Origin: DASZVB01 sp035545855
GTDB lineage: Bacteria > Myxococcota_A > Polyangia > Polyangiales > Polyangiaceae
DNA length: 64,000 bases
Direction of reading: 5' to 3'
NCBI GenBank assembly: GCA_035545855.1
Contig: DASZXK010000110.1
Coordinates: 1-64,000 of the forward strand
The notes under the pieces: model-generated
What the model saw: the letters and a program-made list of their open reading frames with translations, nothing else
The model's database searches: none
Told to the model about the DNA's origin: nothing
Shown here: positions 1-10,783 of the stretch, piece by piece
Layout of the letters: each line of letters opens with the position of its first letter
Numbering within the stretch: the first letter of the stretch is position 1
Position numbers and translations under genes: made by a program

Positions 1-76
1 TGGCTCCAGCTCCTGGACTCGAACCAGGGACCCGGCGGTTAACAGCCGCCTGCTCTACCGACTGAGCTAAGCTGGA
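1..76 (-). tRNA. tRNA-Asn (anticodon GUU)
   Basis: Read on the minus strand, the sequence folds as a complete cloverleaf. It has a 7-bp acceptor stem TCCAGCT/AGCTGGA, a D arm GCTC/GAGC, a 5-bp anticodon stem GGCGG/CCGCC enclosing the loop CTGTTAA (anticodon GTT), and a T arm CCTGG-TTCGAGT-CCAGG. The 3' CCA is encoded at positions 1-3, after a G discriminator base. The GTT anticodon specifies asparagine. Nothing in the stems is mismatched, so the gene looks functional. Confidence 0.97.
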
Positions 77-231
77 ATTCGGGGAAGCGGGAGACTAGCC
101 GCGCGGCTTCCTGAGTCAAGAGTGGTTTCGCGGGGTTCGGAGGCGCCCGGGGGGACGGAAAACATGCTGGATCGGGCGCCCGCCGGGGGCGTCCTTGTGC
201 CGGGAGGGAGACGTCCCCATGTTGGCGGCCG

Positions 232-1716
232 ATGGTCGGTTCCGCGGCGGACGGAGACGCGGGCGGTGACGCCGCCCCGGTGCTCCTCAGGGACGGGCGG
301 TACCAGCTCCTCGGGAAGCTCGGAGAAGGCGGGCAAGGGACCACCTTCGACGGCATCGACAAGCGCGACGGACGCTCCGTCGCGATCAAGCGCTTCCTCG
401 TGAAGGGGGCGTCTTCCTGGAAGGACGTGGAGCTCGCGGAGCGTGAAGCGGCGGTTCTCGCGTCGCTCTCGCATCCGCTCCTTCCCGCTCACGTCGATCA
501 CTTCGAGGAGAACGGCGCGCTCTACCTCGTCATGGAGAAGATCGAGGGGAAGAACCTCCTCGAGCTCGCTCGCGGTGGCACTCGGTTCTCCCAGGAGGAC
601 GTGCTCCGGTTCCTGCGAGACGCTTCCTCCGTGCTCGAGTACCTCCACGGACGCTCGCCCCCGGTCATCCACCGGGACGTGAATCCGAAGAACGTCCTCC
701 GGCGCGCGGACGGCTCGTTCGTGCTCGTGGACTTCGGCGCGGTGCGGGACAAGCTCCGTCCGGAGGGCGGCAGCACCGTCGTCGGGACGTTCGGGTACAT
801 GGCGCCGGAGCAATTCCAGGGGCGGGCGGTCCCCGCGTCGGACGTGTTCGCGGTGGGTGCGACGGCGCTCCGCCTCCTCACCGGATCCGAGCCGGACAAG
901 CTGCCGCACAAGGGGCTCGCCCTCGACGTGGGCGCAGCGCTCTCGGGGACGGCGGTTTCACCCGCGCTCCGGACGGCGCTCGAACGGATGCTCGAACCGG
1001 ATCCCGACAAGCGCGCCGCGAGCCTCGCGCCGCTCCTCCAGCGATTGACGCGGGAAGAGCCGAGGGCCCGGGCCTCGAGTGCCGACGCGCCCTACCCGCG
1101 GAACCGCGCCGATCGCCGGCGGGAGGAGCGGAACCGATACCGTCAGCCGTGGGATCAGTGGGGCGGCTGGGACGACATCGCGGCGCTTCACGAGTGGGCG
1201 CAGGAGACGAGACACGGCGCCAAGATCCGGAAGCGGGAGATCAAGCGCGCGTGGAAGCAGGCGAAGCGGGACGCGAAGCGACGCTCGAAGATGGCCCGGC
1301 GAGGACGCCCGGTCGGCGGCCCTCCGCTCGCGCTGATGCTCGTGGGCCTCAACATCGCGATGGTCGTGGTCGCCGTCGTCGTGGGGGGATTCGTGCCGGC
1401 ACTCCTGATGTTCCTCTCGCTGTTCCTCGGGCGCCCGCTCCGGGAAGCCGCGCAGCACGCTCGCGACGGCGCCGCGGAAGCACGCCGGAACATGCTCCGC
1501 GCGCAGCAGTACCTCCTTCACGGAACTCCGATGGATGACCCCGAAGTCGACGAGGCGAGCGCGGGCGCCTCCCCGGACGAGGACGACTTCGATGAGCGCC
1601 TCCGTACGCCCGTCGCGGAAGAGCCGGGCCGCGTCCGGATCGCGGACGACGGCATGCTCGAAACGACGGGCGAGGAAGTCGCGGAAGACCGGGACGAGCA
1701 GCGTCGCGCGCGCTGA
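232..1716 (+). CDS. Ser/Thr protein kinase with C-terminal membrane anchor
   Basis: A 494-residue Hanks-type kinase that transfers phosphate from ATP to Ser/Thr of unknown targets. Seen directly: glycine loop GEGGQG at about 31-36, the VAIK lysine near 53, HRDVNPKN near 147-154 and DFGAVR near 167-172, followed by an APE-like MAPEQ. After the kinase domain comes a strongly basic stretch and then two adjacent hydrophobic segments (about 365-400), suggesting a membrane hairpin with a short acidic tail. The ATG at 232 is the first in-frame start; a purine-rich GGGAGGGAG lies about 20 bp upstream, so the exact start is uncertain. Its stop is only 4 bp from the convergent efflux gene. Substrates cannot be inferred. 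Confidence 0.88.
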   Translation: MVGSAADGDAGGDAAPVLLRDGRYQLLGKLGEGGQGTTFDGIDKRDGRSVAIKRFLVKGASSWKDVELAEREAAVLASLSHPLLPAHVDHFEENGALYLVMEKIEGKNLLELARGGTRFSQEDVLRFLRDASSVLEYLHGRSPPVIHRDVNPKNVLRRADGSFVLVDFGAVRDKLRPEGGSTVVGTFGYMAPEQFQGRAVPASDVFAVGATALRLLTGSEPDKLPHKGLALDVGAALSGTAVSPALRTALERMLEPDPDKRAASLAPLLQRLTREEPRARASSADAPYPRNRADRRREERNRYRQPWDQWGGWDDIAALHEWAQETRHGAKIRKREIKRAWKQAKRDAKRRSKMARRGRPVGGPPLALMLVGLNIAMVVVAVVVGGFVPALLMFLSLFLGRPLREAAQHARDGAAEARRNMLRAQQYLLHGTPMDDPEVDEASAGASPDEDDFDERLRTPVAEEPGRVRIADDGMLETTGEEVAEDRDEQRRAR

Positions 1717-1720
1717 GCCT

Positions 1721-3298
1721 TCAGTGGGCGTCCGGCGCGGGAGCGGCGCCCTGGTTCGGCCGTCCGAGGAGCGCGACGAGCGGAAGGAACACGGCGATGA
1801 GCACCGCCGTCGCCACGAACGTGTCCCCGAAGGAGAGCACGAGCGACTGCACGGAGACGTTGCGATCCAGGATGAACAGCGCCTTCTGGTGCGCGTCGTC
1901 GATCGAAAAGCCCTTCGACGCGAAGCTCCCCTGCAGCATCGCGATCCGATCGCCCACGTGCGGATCGATGGCGCCGAGGTGCTCGATGAGCACGTTCCGG
2001 TGGAAGGCCTGCCGGCGCGCGAGCATCGTCGTGAGGAGGGCGACGCCGATGCTCCCGCCGAGCTGCCGGGTGAGGCTGTAGAACCCGCTCGCCGCCGCGA
2101 TGTCCTTCTTCGGGATCGGTCCGAGAGTGGCGAGGCTCAGCGGGAGGAACATCAGCACCTGACCGAAGGAACGGATGACCAGCGGCCAGAAGAGCTGCGC
2201 CTCCCCGGTCTGGGGAGAGAGGTCCGATAGCTCGTAGATCGCGACGACGAGGATCAGCGCGCCGCCGACGAGGGCGATGCGAGGATCGACCTTCTGCAGA
2301 ATGCGGGCGGCGATGGGCATCGCGACCGCGGACGCGAGCGCGCCGGGCAAGAGCAGCATGCCCGTCTGCTGGGACGTATACCCGAGGATCGTCTGCGCGA
2401 AGAGGGGGACGGCGAACAGCGCGCCGAAGAGCGCGATGCCGACGATGACGGAGAGCACGCTCCCCGCCCAGAGCGACCGGTAACGGAGGATCCTCAGATC
2501 GACGACCGGATGCTTCGAGACGAGCTGCCGGTAGACGAACCAGATCATCCCCACGGCGGCCGCGACGGTCAGGGTGACGATGAACCGGGACTCGAACCAA
2601 TCGTCCGAGTTCCCCTCCTCCAGGACCGTCTGGAGCGAGCCGAGCCCGATGCCGAGGAGCAGGATCGAGAAGAAGTCCACCGTGGAGCGATCGCGCACCT
2701 CCGGGTCGTCGGGCAGGGCGGCGAGGTTCATGAGCATCGCCACGACCCCGATGGGGAGGTTGATGAAGAAGATCCAGCGCCAGTCCACGTTCGTGACGAG
2801 GTAGCCGCCGAGCGTCGGGCCGATGGTGGGGCCGGCGATGACGATCGCGCCGAAGAAGCCCTGGGCCATCGCCTGCTCCTCCCGCGGAAACGTCTCGAAG
2901 AGGATGGCCTGGGCCTTCGCGAGGAGGCCGCCGCCGGCGAGCCCCTGGATCACGCGGGCGATGACGAGCATCGGGAACGTCGTCGCCATGCCGCACAGGG
3001 CGGACGCGAGGGTGAACCCGACCAGGGAGAAGACGAAGTACCGCTTCTTCCCGAACCGGTGTCCGAGCCAGGCCGAGAGCGGGAGGATGATGACGTTCGC
3101 GATCGAGTAGCTGGAGACGACCCAGCTCACCTGGGAGAGCGTCGCGCCGAGCGAGTTCTGGATCTGCGTCAGCGCGACGTTGACGATGCTCATGTCGATG
3201 ACTTCGAGCAACGCCCCGAGGGACACCGCGACCGCGACGGCCCATTTGTTGACCACCTTCGCCGGAGCGACGGGAACGGGGAGCGCCGCCTGGGTCAC
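1721..3298 (-). CDS. DHA2-family (EmrB/QacA-type) multidrug efflux MFS transporter
   Basis: A 525-residue polytopic membrane protein of the 14-helix DHA2 major facilitator family, expected to export hydrophobic drugs by proton antiport. Family marks visible are the first-helix motif LLEVIDMSIVNVAL, the loop 2-3 motif A variant AWLGHRFGKKR, and the antiporter motif C in helix 5 (GPTIGPTLGG). Length matches EmrB. It begins 7 bp downstream of the membrane-fusion gene, so the two form an emrA-emrB-type operon that would build a tripartite pump with an outer-membrane channel encoded elsewhere. It is probably controlled by the divergent TetR gene through the paired palindromes near 4550-4619. The actual substrate is unknown. 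Confidence 0.9.
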   Translation of the reverse strand: MTQAALPVPVAPAKVVNKWAVAVAVSLGALLEVIDMSIVNVALTQIQNSLGATLSQVSWVVSSYSIANVIILPLSAWLGHRFGKKRYFVFSLVGFTLASALCGMATTFPMLVIARVIQGLAGGGLLAKAQAILFETFPREEQAMAQGFFGAIVIAGPTIGPTLGGYLVTNVDWRWIFFINLPIGVVAMLMNLAALPDDPEVRDRSTVDFFSILLLGIGLGSLQTVLEEGNSDDWFESRFIVTLTVAAAVGMIWFVYRQLVSKHPVVDLRILRYRSLWAGSVLSVIVGIALFGALFAVPLFAQTILGYTSQQTGMLLLPGALASAVAMPIAARILQKVDPRIALVGGALILVVAIYELSDLSPQTGEAQLFWPLVIRSFGQVLMFLPLSLATLGPIPKKDIAAASGFYSLTRQLGGSIGVALLTTMLARRQAFHRNVLIEHLGAIDPHVGDRIAMLQGSFASKGFSIDDAHQKALFILDRNVSVQSLVLSFGDTFVATAVLIAVFLPLVALLGRPNQGAAPAPDAH

Positions 3299-3305
3299 GA
3301 CGCCC

Positions 3306-4532
3306 TCACCGCGTGTCGACGGTCAGATCGACGCTCATGCCGGGCCGGAGCGACACGCCGGCCGGCACGTCGTGCACCTTGATGCGCACGGGCACGCGCT
3401 GGACGACCTTCGTGAAGTTGCCGGTCGCGTTGTCCGGCGGGAGGAGGCTGAACCGCGCGCCCGTCGCGCCGGAGATGCTCTGCACCTCGCCCGTGATCTC
3501 GACGCCCGGGTAGGCGTCCACGCTGAAGTGCGCCGGCTCGCCGGGGTGCATCTTGCCGACCTGGGTCTCCTTGAAGTTCCCCGTGACCCACACCTCCGGC
3601 GTCACGAGCTGGACGATCGGTTGCCCCGGCGACACCGTCTGCCCCTCGTTGATCGTCTTCTTCGAGACGACGCCGTCGTGAGGAGCCACGATCTTCGTGT
3701 ACGAAAGATCCAGCGCGGCGAGATCCCGGAGAGCCTTGGCGGTGTCCACCTGGGCGTGGGCCGCGGCCGCCTTGGCGCGGGCCTCTCTGACCAGCGTCTC
3801 GACCGGACTCGACTGCTTCGCCCGCGCGGACGCTTCCACGACGCGGCTTGCGGCCTGGTTCGCCGCGAGCTTCAGCGTCTGCACGCGGGCCCGGGCGCCT
3901 TCGAGGTTCGCGGAGGCGACGGCGTACGCCGTCTCCGCCTTGTCGAACTCGGCCTTGGAGATGCTGTTCTTGTCGAACAGGGCCTTCTCCCGCTCGTGGT
4001 CCGTCGTCGCCTGGGCGAAGCTCGCCTCCGCGGAGCGCGCCTGGGCTTCCGCTTCCTTGATCTGATCGGCGAACGACGCGGCGCCGACGGCCGCCGTACG
4101 CAGACCGGCCTCCGCGACGGACTTGTTCCCGACGGCGTTCGTTTCCGCGAGCTCGGCGTCCGCGTCCGCAGCTTCCGCCGAGGCGAGGGCGGCTGCGACC
4201 GCCGCGTCCGCCTGGGCAAGGCGCGCCTTCACGGCGGCGTCGTCGATCTCCGCGAGGACGTCCCCGGCCTTCACCTGCTGATTCTCCGTGAAATGGATCA
4301 CACGGATGGTGCCGCCGACCTTCGCGGGGACGGCCACGACGTCCGAATCCGTCTGCGCGTCGTCGGTCGACTCGAGCCCGCGATGGGCCAGGACCCACCC
4401 GAACGTCCCGAGCGCGACGGCCGCCACCACCCCGAGCGCGATGAACTTCTTCTTGGACGTTCCCGGTTCGGCTGGGGAAGTACCTGCGGCGAGCTGCGCC
4501 TCGGTGGGCGCGCTCGGTGCGGCGGTCGACAT
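3306..4532 (-). CDS. HlyD/EmrA-family membrane fusion protein
   Basis: A 408-residue periplasmic adaptor for the DHA2 pump. A single N-terminal membrane helix lies at about 29-48. It is followed by the lipoyl-like half motif VPAKVGGTIRVIHF, a long Ala/Glu-rich alpha-helical hairpin (about 90-260), and the returning lipoyl and beta-barrel part (IVAPHDGVVSKKTINEGQ, then VTGNFKETQVGKMHPG). This order is diagnostic of EmrA/HlyD proteins. The ATG at 4532 has a good AAGGAG about 10 bp upstream. The first gene of the two-gene operon, it starts 17 bp from a GGCAAC-N5-GTTGCC palindrome that probably binds the divergent TetR protein. Confidence 0.9.
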   Translation of the reverse strand: MSTAAPSAPTEAQLAAGTSPAEPGTSKKKFIALGVVAAVALGTFGWVLAHRGLESTDDAQTDSDVVAVPAKVGGTIRVIHFTENQQVKAGDVLAEIDDAAVKARLAQADAAVAAALASAEAADADAELAETNAVGNKSVAEAGLRTAAVGAASFADQIKEAEAQARSAEASFAQATTDHEREKALFDKNSISKAEFDKAETAYAVASANLEGARARVQTLKLAANQAASRVVEASARAKQSSPVETLVREARAKAAAAHAQVDTAKALRDLAALDLSYTKIVAPHDGVVSKKTINEGQTVSPGQPIVQLVTPEVWVTGNFKETQVGKMHPGEPAHFSVDAYPGVEITGEVQSISGATGARFSLLPPDNATGNFTKVVQRVPVRIKVHDVPAGVSLRPGMSVDLTVDTR

Positions 4533-4549
4533 CTCTCGGAGACTCCTTG

Positions 4550-4566
4550 GGCAACTTCGCGTTGCC
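4550..4566. promoter_or_regulatory. Putative TetR operator, copy 1 (efflux operon side)
   Basis: GGCAAC-TTCGC-GTTGCC is a perfect 6-bp inverted repeat with a 5-bp spacer. It lies 17 bp upstream of the membrane-fusion start codon and shares both half-sites and spacer length with the second copy at 4601-4619. Its centre is 52 bp from that copy, close to five helical turns. Repression by the divergent TetR protein is inferred from position and symmetry. Confidence 0.72.
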
Positions 4567-4600
4567 TTAGCGAATCGAATTATGGGGCGCCCCCTTGCTT

Positions 4601-4619
4601 TGGCAACCCCTAGTTGCCA
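4601..4619. promoter_or_regulatory. Putative TetR operator, copy 2 (regulator side)
   Basis: TGGCAAC-CCCTA-GTTGCCA is a perfect 7-bp inverted repeat with a 5-bp spacer, 25 bp before the tetR start. TTGCTT (4595-4600) and CATTAT (4618-4623) flank it with a 17-bp gap and could be weak -35 and -10 elements, which would place the operator in the promoter spacer. The half-sites equal those of copy 1. Confidence 0.75.
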
Positions 4620-4643
4620 TTATTTCACGCAGAGGCGGCAACC

Positions 4644-5336
4644 ATGGCACTTCCCACCACGAGAGCCCGCCGCGAGCGGCGCTCCCGGACCCGCGGGAGA
4701 GAAGCCGATCGGCGCGCAGAGGACCACTCGACGCGACGAACCGGCGGCGTGCGCACCCACGGGCGAAGCGCGCGCGTGGTGGAATCCGTGCTCACCGCGA
4801 CGGCGGAGGCGCTCGGCAGGAGCGGCTATGCCGCGCTCCGCGTGGAGGACGTCGCGCTCGCCTCGGGCGTGAACAAGACGACGATCTATCGGCGGTGGCC
4901 TACGAAAGTGGATCTCGTCACGGCCGCCATCCAGAGGTTCTCCCAGGCGCCCGAGCTCCCGGACACGGGCACGCTCCGGGAGGATCTGCTGGTGCTGCTT
5001 CGCCACACGTGCGCCAAGGCGAGCAACGCGCTCGGACAGGGCATCGTCCGCACCATCCAGCTCGAACGCGCCCATCCCGAGGTGGACCTGGTGACCCAGA
5101 AGCTCGCGGCGACTCATCTTCGCGTCCGACGGATCGTCGTCGAGCGCGCGATTGCGCGCGGCGAGCTCCCCGCCGACACCGACGTCGAGCTCCTCCTCGA
5201 GCTGGTGTTCGCGCCGGTCGTGCGCCGCGTGATCTTCGCGAACCGGAAGGCGCCGGAGAGCTTCCTCGAAGCCGTGCTCGACGTCGTCCTCTCGGGCGCC
5301 CGCTCCGGCGCCGCGAGCCGCCGCGCGACGAACTAG
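4644..5336 (+). CDS. TetR/AcrR-family transcriptional regulator of the efflux operon
   Basis: A 230-residue repressor. An Arg-rich N-terminal extension of about 40 residues precedes the typical TetR DNA-binding helix-turn-helix (VEDVALASGVNKTTIYRRW, about 68-86). The remaining all-helical part would bind a ligand. The ATG at 4644 was preferred over the upstream in-frame start at 4614 because AGGCGG lies just upstream and the longer start would run through the operator palindrome. It is divergent from the emrAB-type pump and flanked by two matching inverted repeats, the standard arrangement for a drug-responsive autorepressor. The inducing compound is unknown. Its stop codon directly abuts the convergent stop of the next gene. 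Confidence 0.88.
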   Translation: MALPTTRARRERRSRTRGREADRRAEDHSTRRTGGVRTHGRSARVVESVLTATAEALGRSGYAALRVEDVALASGVNKTTIYRRWPTKVDLVTAAIQRFSQAPELPDTGTLREDLLVLLRHTCAKASNALGQGIVRTIQLERAHPEVDLVTQKLAATHLRVRRIVVERAIARGELPADTDVELLLELVFAPVVRRVIFANRKAPESFLEAVLDVVLSGARSGAASRRATN

Positions 5337-6635
5337 TTACCGGCCCATCCTCTCGACGAGCGCTCGCGCCTCGACGATGTTGTCTTCGATGGAGCAGTAG
5401 GTCCAGCCGCCGTAGCGACCGATGGAGTGGATGCCGTTTTCCCGGAGCTCCGCGCCGATGCGCGCGACTCCGTCCAGCGAGGCCCGCGTGATGTGCACGT
5501 ACGCCGGGTCCATCACGACGGAGTGCTCCGCCACGAGGCGATGCCCGTCCGTCACGCCGGCTCGCGCGAGGTCCTGGAGGACCCGTTCCCGGGCTCGGGC
5601 GACGTCGATCGGAGCGTCCTTGGCGTAGCCGAGCTCGACGTAGAGGCTCAGGCGGTCGGTGTCGAAGATGTTGTCGTAAAAACCGACTCGATAAAAGGAG
5701 AGCGAGCGGTCCGGGTAGTAGACCCAGTGCACGTCCCTCGGGCCCTTCCGGTCGAAGCCGAGGTTGAAGACGAGCACCTGGTTCCAGGAGAAGAGCGCCG
5801 GGTCGTGCGGGACCCCGGCGAGGGCGACGAGACGATTGAACGGCGCGGACGACACGAGCCGCTCGAACCGGATTTCCCGCTTCGTGGTCCGCGCCGTGCG
5901 CGTCCGGACGTCGATGCCGACGAGCGCCTCGCCCGTGGCGATCCGATCCGGCCGCACCGCGGAGGCGAGCGCGCGCACGTACTCGAACGCGCCCCCTTCG
6001 GGGTACGTGAACGTCGAGTTGTAGCTCGTGTTGTCGGGCGCGCGCATGTTGCGGACGATGTCCGTCAGATCCGCGTGCGGGAAGAAGCGCCCCATCGCGT
6101 CCCGGTCGAGCGTCGCGAGATCGCAGGCGTAGAGCTTCTCGTTGTACGGAATCAGGAACTTTTCGGCGATGGAACGGCCGAAGCGGCCGTAGAGCATCTC
6201 CTTGAAGTTCGTCTCGGGCGGGCGCTCCCCTGCCCCACCCGCCCCGCTCGTCCCGAGCAGCTCCTTCGGCGCCCGCGCGAAGTAGAGGTCGTGCAGGCAA
6301 TCGATGAAGTCTTCCTTCGGGAGCTGGTGGATGTTCTTCTGGAACGGAAAGTCCACCATGCCGTCGCCGTAGCGGACGAAACTCTTCTTCTGCACCGTCC
6401 GGATCCGTTGCCCGGGCATCCGGTCCCGGAGCCACTGCTCGATCTCCGGGTGCTTGAAGTGGAAGAAGTGGCCCGAGTAGTCCCAGACGAACCCGTCCTT
6501 CCGGATCGTCTTGCAGTACCCGCCGATCTCCGAATCTGCCTCGAGGACGAGGTAGTCCTCGTCCCGGAGAGCGGCGGCCGTCGCGAGACCGCTGATCCCC
6601 GCGCCGACGATGAGCGTGCGAACCGACTCGGTCAA
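5337..6635 (-). CDS. FAD-dependent oxidoreductase, UDP-galactopyranose mutase/amine oxidase-like
   Basis: A 432-residue flavoprotein. The N-terminal Rossmann motif GAGISGLATAAAL and the acidic end of the second strand (VLEADSEIGG) bind FAD. The closing motif GRYGGWTYCSIEDN resembles the C-terminal flavin-binding segment of UDP-galactopyranose mutase-like enzymes found in polysaccharide clusters. It could therefore act on a nucleotide sugar, but amine oxidase or protoporphyrinogen-oxidase-like chemistry is also possible, and no sugar genes lie nearby. Translation seems to start at TTG 6635, overlapping the stop of the upstream lipoprotein gene by four bases (TTGA), which implies coupling. No alternative ATG exists before the FAD motif. 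Confidence 0.72.
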   Translation of the reverse strand: MTESVRTLIVGAGISGLATAAALRDEDYLVLEADSEIGGYCKTIRKDGFVWDYSGHFFHFKHPEIEQWLRDRMPGQRIRTVQKKSFVRYGDGMVDFPFQKNIHQLPKEDFIDCLHDLYFARAPKELLGTSGAGGAGERPPETNFKEMLYGRFGRSIAEKFLIPYNEKLYACDLATLDRDAMGRFFPHADLTDIVRNMRAPDNTSYNSTFTYPEGGAFEYVRALASAVRPDRIATGEALVGIDVRTRTARTTKREIRFERLVSSAPFNRLVALAGVPHDPALFSWNQVLVFNLGFDRKGPRDVHWVYYPDRSLSFYRVGFYDNIFDTDRLSLYVELGYAKDAPIDVARARERVLQDLARAGVTDGHRLVAEHSVVMDPAYVHITRASLDGVARIGAELRENGIHSIGRYGGWTYCSIEDNIVEARALVERMGR

Positions 6636-9016
6636 CGCGGAGCCGTCTTCTTGCAGGCGGGCGTGCAGTTCTTGCTACCGGACGGGCCGTCGTCGCATTG
6701 CTCGTGGGTGGGCTGCACGGCGCGATCCCCGCAGCGGGGCGCGAGCTTGCACTCGGACGTGCACGTCCCGTACGAGCCGTCGTTCTTGCCGTCGTCGCAT
6801 TGCTCCGTCGCCTGGATCTGGCCGTCCCCGCAGCGCGGAGGCTTCACGCACCCGGGCGCGCAGCCGTTGCCGTCGAAGTCGTACGTGCTCGTGTTGACGC
6901 CGTCGTCGCACGCCTCGTGGCCGACGTCGACGTGGCCGTCACCGCAGTTCGGGCCGCGCTTCTTGCAGTCCGAGCTGCACTTCCCGTAATCGGGCGGATC
7001 CGTCTGCTGGTTGTCCGGGCCGTCGTCGCAGACCTCGTCGCTCGCGACGATGCCGTCCCCGCAGGTGCTCTTGCAGACGCTCTTCGAGGTGTTGAATCCC
7101 TGGAGCGTGAGCCAGTAATTGGACGCGCACTGGTTCCGCTCCGCCTGGAACACGGCGATCTCGTAGACCTTGCCGTCTTCCAGCGTCCACGCGGTCGCGT
7201 TCTGCGGCGTGATGGTGAAGGACTTCGCCTCCCGGCCGTGGATGCCGCCGATGTCGAGCGCGAGGTGACCGTTCACGTAGACCCATACGTCGTCATCGCC
7301 GGAGAACTGGAGCGTCGGCGACGCCGCCGCGTCGTACTCGAACCAGAAGCGGACCTCGCTCGTGAAGTGGAAGTTGTGATCGGCGCCTGGGCTCGGGCGG
7401 CCGCCCCCTCCGCATTCCTTGCCGGACGTGCCGAGCTCGTCGACGGGGAAGAAGCCGTCCACGCGGATGGGCGGGTTCGAGTTCGCGATGACTGCCGGCG
7501 TGCTGCCGTCGATCTTCATGTACCGGCTGTCGAAGGTGTAGCTCGTGCCGCCGGCCGTGAACTGTGCCGTTCCCTCGTCGAAGGTGCCTCGGACGAGCGT
7601 CAGGCTCTTCAGGACCGTCTGCTTCCGGCCCAGGAAATTCGGCCAGGTGATGGCCTTTCCGGTGTCGTCGTGGTCCGCATACCAGGACGCGAAGGAGTCC
7701 AGATCCATCGTCGTCTTGGTGCACTTGCTCCAGCCGTTCGCTTCGCTCGGCAAGGCGGTCTTGTCGCACTGGACGCGAGAGAGCGCGTAGACGGGCTTCC
7801 CCCGAAGCGGCACGACGGCGATGAGCGAACCCTCCAGGTTCCGGATGCCGAACGTCTCGCCCGGTGCGCCGAGGTCGAGCCCGCGCCCCGTCGGGGACGC
7901 GCCGAGGCCGCTCCGTACGATGCGCGCATGCGTCCCCGCGCCGTCCTCGTCACCGGAGGGTTCGTTGGGAGATCCGTTCACCAGCTCGAAGTCGACGTGG
8001 TTCGGCGCCGCATAGTCGGCGGGGGGACCCGCGTTCACGGCCGGGTTCGGATCCGTCGCCTGGAAGTCCCGGACGACGAGCGGGATGTCGATCGTGTCCG
8101 CGAGCGGGGCCTGCGTGCACTCGAACCCCGTCTCCTTCTGGCACTGGTCCGAGCAGCCGTCCCCGTTTCGCTTGTTGCCGTCGTCGCACTTCTCGTCGCC
8201 GAGGATGATGCCGTCTCCGCACTGGGACGTGCACGGGCCGTCGTCACAGTTCGGTTCCAGCTTGCAGCGCGGCGTGCAGCCGTCCCCGAGGTCCAGATTG
8301 CCGTCGTCGCACTGCTCCGTCCCCTCCGCCTTGCCGTCCCCGCACGTCGTGGGCGTGCACGGCGTTCCCGGGGGGTCGCACTTGAAGCCGTCCTCGAGCT
8401 GGCAGTGATCGTCGCAGCCGTCGTGCGCGGCATCGCCGCCGGCGCTGCCGTCGTCGCAGCTCTCGACTCCGGCGACGATTCCGTCTCCGCACTTCGCCGC
8501 GACGCAGCCGATGCCGACGTACGGGCAGGCCCAGCCCGGTTCGAGCTGACACGAGGAGTCGCAGCCGTCGAGGCTCGTCCCGTTGTGGTCGTCGCACTGC
8601 TCGGTCCCGCCGATCTTGCCGTCCCCGCACACGACGGTGTTCAGGCACGGCGCGCCGGGGATGGGACAAACCCAGTCGGCTTCGCGAACGCACGTGGCCG
8701 AGCAGCCGTCTCCAGGCGTGGTGTTGCCGTCGTCGCAGGACTCCGTCGTCGGGTCGAGCTTCTTGTCTCCGCAGTAGGGCAGCGGGGCCGCGTCCCCGGA
8801 CGTCCCGCCTTCTACCCCGGAGTCGCCCGTGCAGGACCCCGCGCAGCCGGTGTCCGGATTTCCGAAGATGTTGCCGCCCGTGCCGGCGTCCGTGATGGCG
8901 CCCGAGCCACCGGTCCCGCCCTGGGAACCGGACCCCTGGACGACCTCGGGTTTGCCGCTGCACGCAGCGACGCCGACGAGGACCAGAAAGAACGAGGAAG
9001 CGACGATGGTCTTCAT
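6632..9016 (-). CDS. DUF4215 cysteine-rich repeat and fibro-slime domain lipoprotein
   Basis: A 794-residue surface lipoprotein. The ATG at 9016 gives a lipoprotein signal ending VAAC; a GTG at 9034 would add six residues. Nine cysteine-rich DUF4215 repeats of the CGDG...EQCDDGN...GDGC...C type are seen, five in the N-terminal third and four at the C-terminus. Between them sits a fibro-slime-like domain with the hallmark GDDDVWVYVNGHLALDIGG near residue 572. Such proteins are common in Myxococcota and are thought to work at the cell surface or matrix; DUF4215 repeats probably bind calcium or are disulfide-rich. It is coupled to the downstream FAD enzyme by a 4-bp overlap, so the two are co-transcribed. 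Confidence 0.9.
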   Translation of the reverse strand: MKTIVASSFFLVLVGVAACSGKPEVVQGSGSQGGTGGSGAITDAGTGGNIFGNPDTGCAGSCTGDSGVEGGTSGDAAPLPYCGDKKLDPTTESCDDGNTTPGDGCSATCVREADWVCPIPGAPCLNTVVCGDGKIGGTEQCDDHNGTSLDGCDSSCQLEPGWACPYVGIGCVAAKCGDGIVAGVESCDDGSAGGDAAHDGCDDHCQLEDGFKCDPPGTPCTPTTCGDGKAEGTEQCDDGNLDLGDGCTPRCKLEPNCDDGPCTSQCGDGIILGDEKCDDGNKRNGDGCSDQCQKETGFECTQAPLADTIDIPLVVRDFQATDPNPAVNAGPPADYAAPNHVDFELVNGSPNEPSGDEDGAGTHARIVRSGLGASPTGRGLDLGAPGETFGIRNLEGSLIAVVPLRGKPVYALSRVQCDKTALPSEANGWSKCTKTTMDLDSFASWYADHDDTGKAITWPNFLGRKQTVLKSLTLVRGTFDEGTAQFTAGGTSYTFDSRYMKIDGSTPAVIANSNPPIRVDGFFPVDELGTSGKECGGGGRPSPGADHNFHFTSEVRFWFEYDAAASPTLQFSGDDDVWVYVNGHLALDIGGIHGREAKSFTITPQNATAWTLEDGKVYEIAVFQAERNQCASNYWLTLQGFNTSKSVCKSTCGDGIVASDEVCDDGPDNQQTDPPDYGKCSSDCKKRGPNCGDGHVDVGHEACDDGVNTSTYDFDGNGCAPGCVKPPRCGDGQIQATEQCDDGKNDGSYGTCTSECKLAPRCGDRAVQPTHEQCDDGPSGSKNCTPACKKTAPR

Positions 9017-9055
9017 GGGTGACGTCCGTGGCACCCCGCTGCCACGGCCTTCGTT

Positions 9056-10783
<1,728 letters not shown>

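Noticed and set aside
4645..4670. Sigma-54 promoter starting TGGCAC near the TetR start
   Set aside because: The downstream TTGC element at the required spacing is missing, and it would lie inside the coding sequence.
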